64,000 nucleotides of DNA from Rutidosis leptorrhynchoides. Lineage: Eukaryota; Streptophyta; Magnoliopsida; Asterales; Asteraceae. The notes under the pieces were generated by a model, which did not search any database, was not told the origin of the DNA, and was given only the letters and a program-made list of their open reading frames with translations. The first letter of the stretch is position 1; each line of letters opens with the position of its first letter. Location of the stretch: NCBI RefSeq assembly GCF_046630445.1, contig NC_092333.1, forward strand, positions 707,883,001 through 707,947,000, read 5' to 3'. Positions 62,175-64,000 of the stretch are shown here, piece by piece. The position numbers were made by a program, and so were the translations under genes.

Positions 62175-62461
62175 ATTATTTTTGAAAGTCAAGTAATCGA
62201 CATTGAATACTCTCATTTGTCACACATCACATGCACGTGCTTTCGGAAGGAAACCCGAATCACATTACATGAACCCGATTCTTAAACCATCCCGAGGGGC
62301 AGGCGGAACGGATTTAAATCCTGAATAGATCCGGGAGAAAACCCCCTGGGGTCAATCTGGAACTTCATCTTTCAGGCAGATTGATTAATATGATGGACAG
62401 AACGAGGCTCGAACACATGACTTAAACCTCACGCCCAAATAAGGTGTGGGGATACCATGGT
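62175..62461 (-). mobile_element. SINE with 11-bp target-site duplication
   Basis: The direct repeats GTTGAATAATA at 62164-62174 and 62462-62472 flank a GC-richer 287-bp unit. On the minus strand an A-box-like CCATGGTATCCCC (62448-62460) starts at the right end, and a B-box-like CATGTGTTCGAGCCTC (62404-62419) follows. The 3' end on the left is AT-rich. Size, internal boxes and duplication length all fit a tRNA-derived SINE. It lies about 350 bp upstream of the glucanase start. Confidence 0.72.
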
Positions 62462-62813
62462 GTTGAATAATACTTTACCATGATTTCAATAAAAAAAAAA
62501 AACAAAGCTTCAAATAAAAATATAATCAAGAAATATATTCCACATTTTCAAATCTTTATTACTTTAACAAAACATAGCATACAACATGTTTACCCCAACC
62601 AACTTCACAATATTACGTTATATCCCTCTTTACATGATCTCACCACCTTGAATACTAAATGGGTAATCTTTACCACCCCACCACAAAATACACCTTGATC
62701 TCACAATCTGACGGCCCAGATTAATCACCACTACCCATATTTACACTCTCATTGAGCCACTTCTACCAACACTTTTTTCCCTCTTTCACTCCCTCCCTGG
62801 TTTCCTACCAAAA

Positions 62814-64000
62814 ATGTCACCACTCTTTTTATCCACCATCTCTCTTTTCATAACCATTTTCTCACTAGCAGGTTCACATTTTACATTACCATTTTTCCAT
62901 TTCATTGTTAATACATGTTTCTCACTAACCTTTTTTAATGTATTTTTTGCAGATGGTGGTTCGATAGGCGTAAACTACGGTCGAATCGCAAACAATTTAC
63001 CATCACCTACAAAAGTAGTTAACCTTCTAAAGTCGCAAGGTATCAACCGGGTCAAAGTATACGACACTGACCCGGTTGTACTCCGATCTTTAGCAGGATC
63101 GGAGATAAAAGTTACGGTGGACCTCCCAAACGGATTCCTCCGTAATGCAGCAAGAAAACAATCATTTGCCACAAATTGGGTGGAACGAAATATCTTTTCG
63201 TTCCACCCACACACCCAAATTGAAGCCATTGCTGTTGGCAATGAAGTTTTCGTGGACCCCGATAACACAACATCGTATTTAGTACCGGCAATGCGTAATT
63301 TACACAACGCTTTGATTAAATATAATCTACATTCCGATATTAAAATATCATCACCAGTTGCATTAAGCGCCTTACAAAACTCATACCCATCATCATCCGG
63401 ATCTTTCCGACCCGAACTTATCGAACCCGTTTTCAAACCCATGTTCGAATTCTTACGTCAAACCGGGTCTTACCTTATGGTGAACGCGTACCCGTTTTTC
63501 GCGTACGAGTCAAACTCCGACGTTATCTCGTTAGATTACGCCCTATTTCGTGAAAACCCGGGCGTAACCGACCCGGGTAACGGTTTACGTTACTTTAACT
63601 TACTCGATGCACAACTTGACGCAGTTTTTGCCGCGATGTCGGCAATGTCGTACGATGATATTCCGTTGGTCGTAACAGAAACAGGGTGGCCATCGAAAGG
63701 TGATAAAAATGAGATAGGAGCGAGCATCGAAAACGCTGCTGCTTATAATGGTAATTTAGTAAAACGCATTTTGACCGGGTCGGGTACACCTCTCCGACCA
63801 AAAGCTGACCTAACCGTCTTTTTGTTCGCTCTTTTCAACGAGAACGGTAAAGACGGACCGTCATCGGAGAGGAACTACGGGTTGTTTTACCCGAACCAAG
63901 AAAAAGTATACAATGTACCGTTTACGATACAAGACTTGAAGGTGTATCGGGATAAACAGTCGCCGGCGGTCGGAGGAGATATTGGCGGCGGTCAGGTGAG
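62814..64000 (+). CDS. Glycoside hydrolase family 17 glucan endo-1,3-beta-glucosidase, 5' part
   Basis: Hydrolyses internal beta-1,3-glucan (callose-type) bonds in the cell wall or apoplast. Exon 1 (62814-62871) encodes a signal peptide, MSPLFLSTISLFITIFSLA. Intron 62872-62952 is GT-AG. Exon 2 starts DGGSIGVNYGRIANNLPSP, the usual N-terminus of the mature enzyme. Catalytic residues are the acid/base glutamate in AIAVGNEVF (codon 63243-63245) and the nucleophile glutamate in VVTETGWPS (codon 63678-63680). Other family marks are VDLPNG, VNAYPFFAY and FALFNENGKDGPSSERNYGL. The barrel looks complete and intact. The window ends at CAG/GTGAG (63995), a good donor site, so more exons probably follow. 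They may encode the C-terminal X8/CBM43 domain or GPI signal found in many plant family members; this cannot be seen here. Confidence 0.95.
   Translation, partial: MSPLFLSTISLFITIFSLAGSHFTLPFFHFIVNTCFSLTFFNVFFADGGSIGVNYGRIANNLPSPTKVVNLLKSQGINRVKVYDTDPVVLRSLAGSEIKVTVDLPNGFLRNAARKQSFATNWVERNIFSFHPHTQIEAIAVGNEVFVDPDNTTSYLVPAMRNLHNALIKYNLHSDIKISSPVALSALQNSYPSSSGSFRPELIEPVFKPMFEFLRQTGSYLMVNAYPFFAYESNSDVISLDYALFRENPGVTDPGNGLRYFNLLDAQLDAVFAAMSAMSYDDIPLVVTETGWPSKGDKNEIGASIENAAAYNGNLVKRILTGSGTPLRPKADLTVFLFALFNENGKDGPSSERNYGLFYPNQEKVYNVPFTIQDLKVYRDKQSPAVGGDIGGGQV

Noticed and set aside
62975-63442. A 155-codon minus-strand frame over the glucanase
   Set aside because: The plus strand encodes an unmistakable GH17 enzyme with both catalytic glutamates, so the reverse frame is a shadow.

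Overview
The window is plant nuclear DNA. It is AT-rich, has spliced genes with GT-AG introns, and is filled with Ty3/gypsy LTR retroelements primed from initiator tRNA-Met, a TRIM element, SINEs and a MULE. The LTR style suggests an asterid, probably Asteraceae; that is inference from general familiarity, not a database match. Positions 1 to about 54360 are nested retroelements. Two host genes lie in the last 8 kb.

Left nest (1-27632). Element B is a minus-strand Tekay-like chromovirus whose 5' LTR is at 24638-27632; its 3' end lies left of the window. It has been hit three times. A is a plus-strand Tekay-like element; only its pol and 3' LTR are in the window, ending at 6694. C is a 10.6-kb non-autonomous LARD-type element (7220-17848) with target duplication ACGCA, inserted in B's integrase. 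The third is a head-to-tail TRIM multimer (21239-22874) with target duplication AGTTG, inserted in B's gag. B itself appears to sit in the end of an older LTR (27633-28127).

Right nest (28767-54359). F is a solo LTR with target duplication TAACA, now split into three pieces. D, a LARD-type element (30827-40281, target duplication AGTTG), lies inside F. G, a solo LTR (40625-53535, target duplication CATTT), also lies inside F. E, a second copy of D's family in the opposite orientation (43178-52450, target duplication GAAAG), lies inside G. Every boundary is supported by an exact 5-bp duplication, so the order of events can be read directly. LTR pairs differ by about 0.7% (D), 1.1% (E) and 1.4% (C) by eye count, so all three are young.

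C, D and E have no recognisable pol. Each keeps one small reading frame, about 370 bp past its primer site, with a shared motif. Autonomous element B has a longer leader frame in the corresponding place. D and E also carry a paired CATGCGATCGCATG palindrome just upstream of a TATA box in every LTR.

Host part (54365-64000). After a SINE-like repeat comes a foldback MULE (54721-55960). Next is a ten-exon plus-strand gene for a 700-residue multi-pass membrane protein I do not recognise (56498-60897). Then come an intergenic stretch with a SINE bounded by an 11-bp duplication, and finally the 5' part of a secreted GH17 beta-1,3-glucanase gene (62814 to beyond 64000). The two host genes have no evident functional link.
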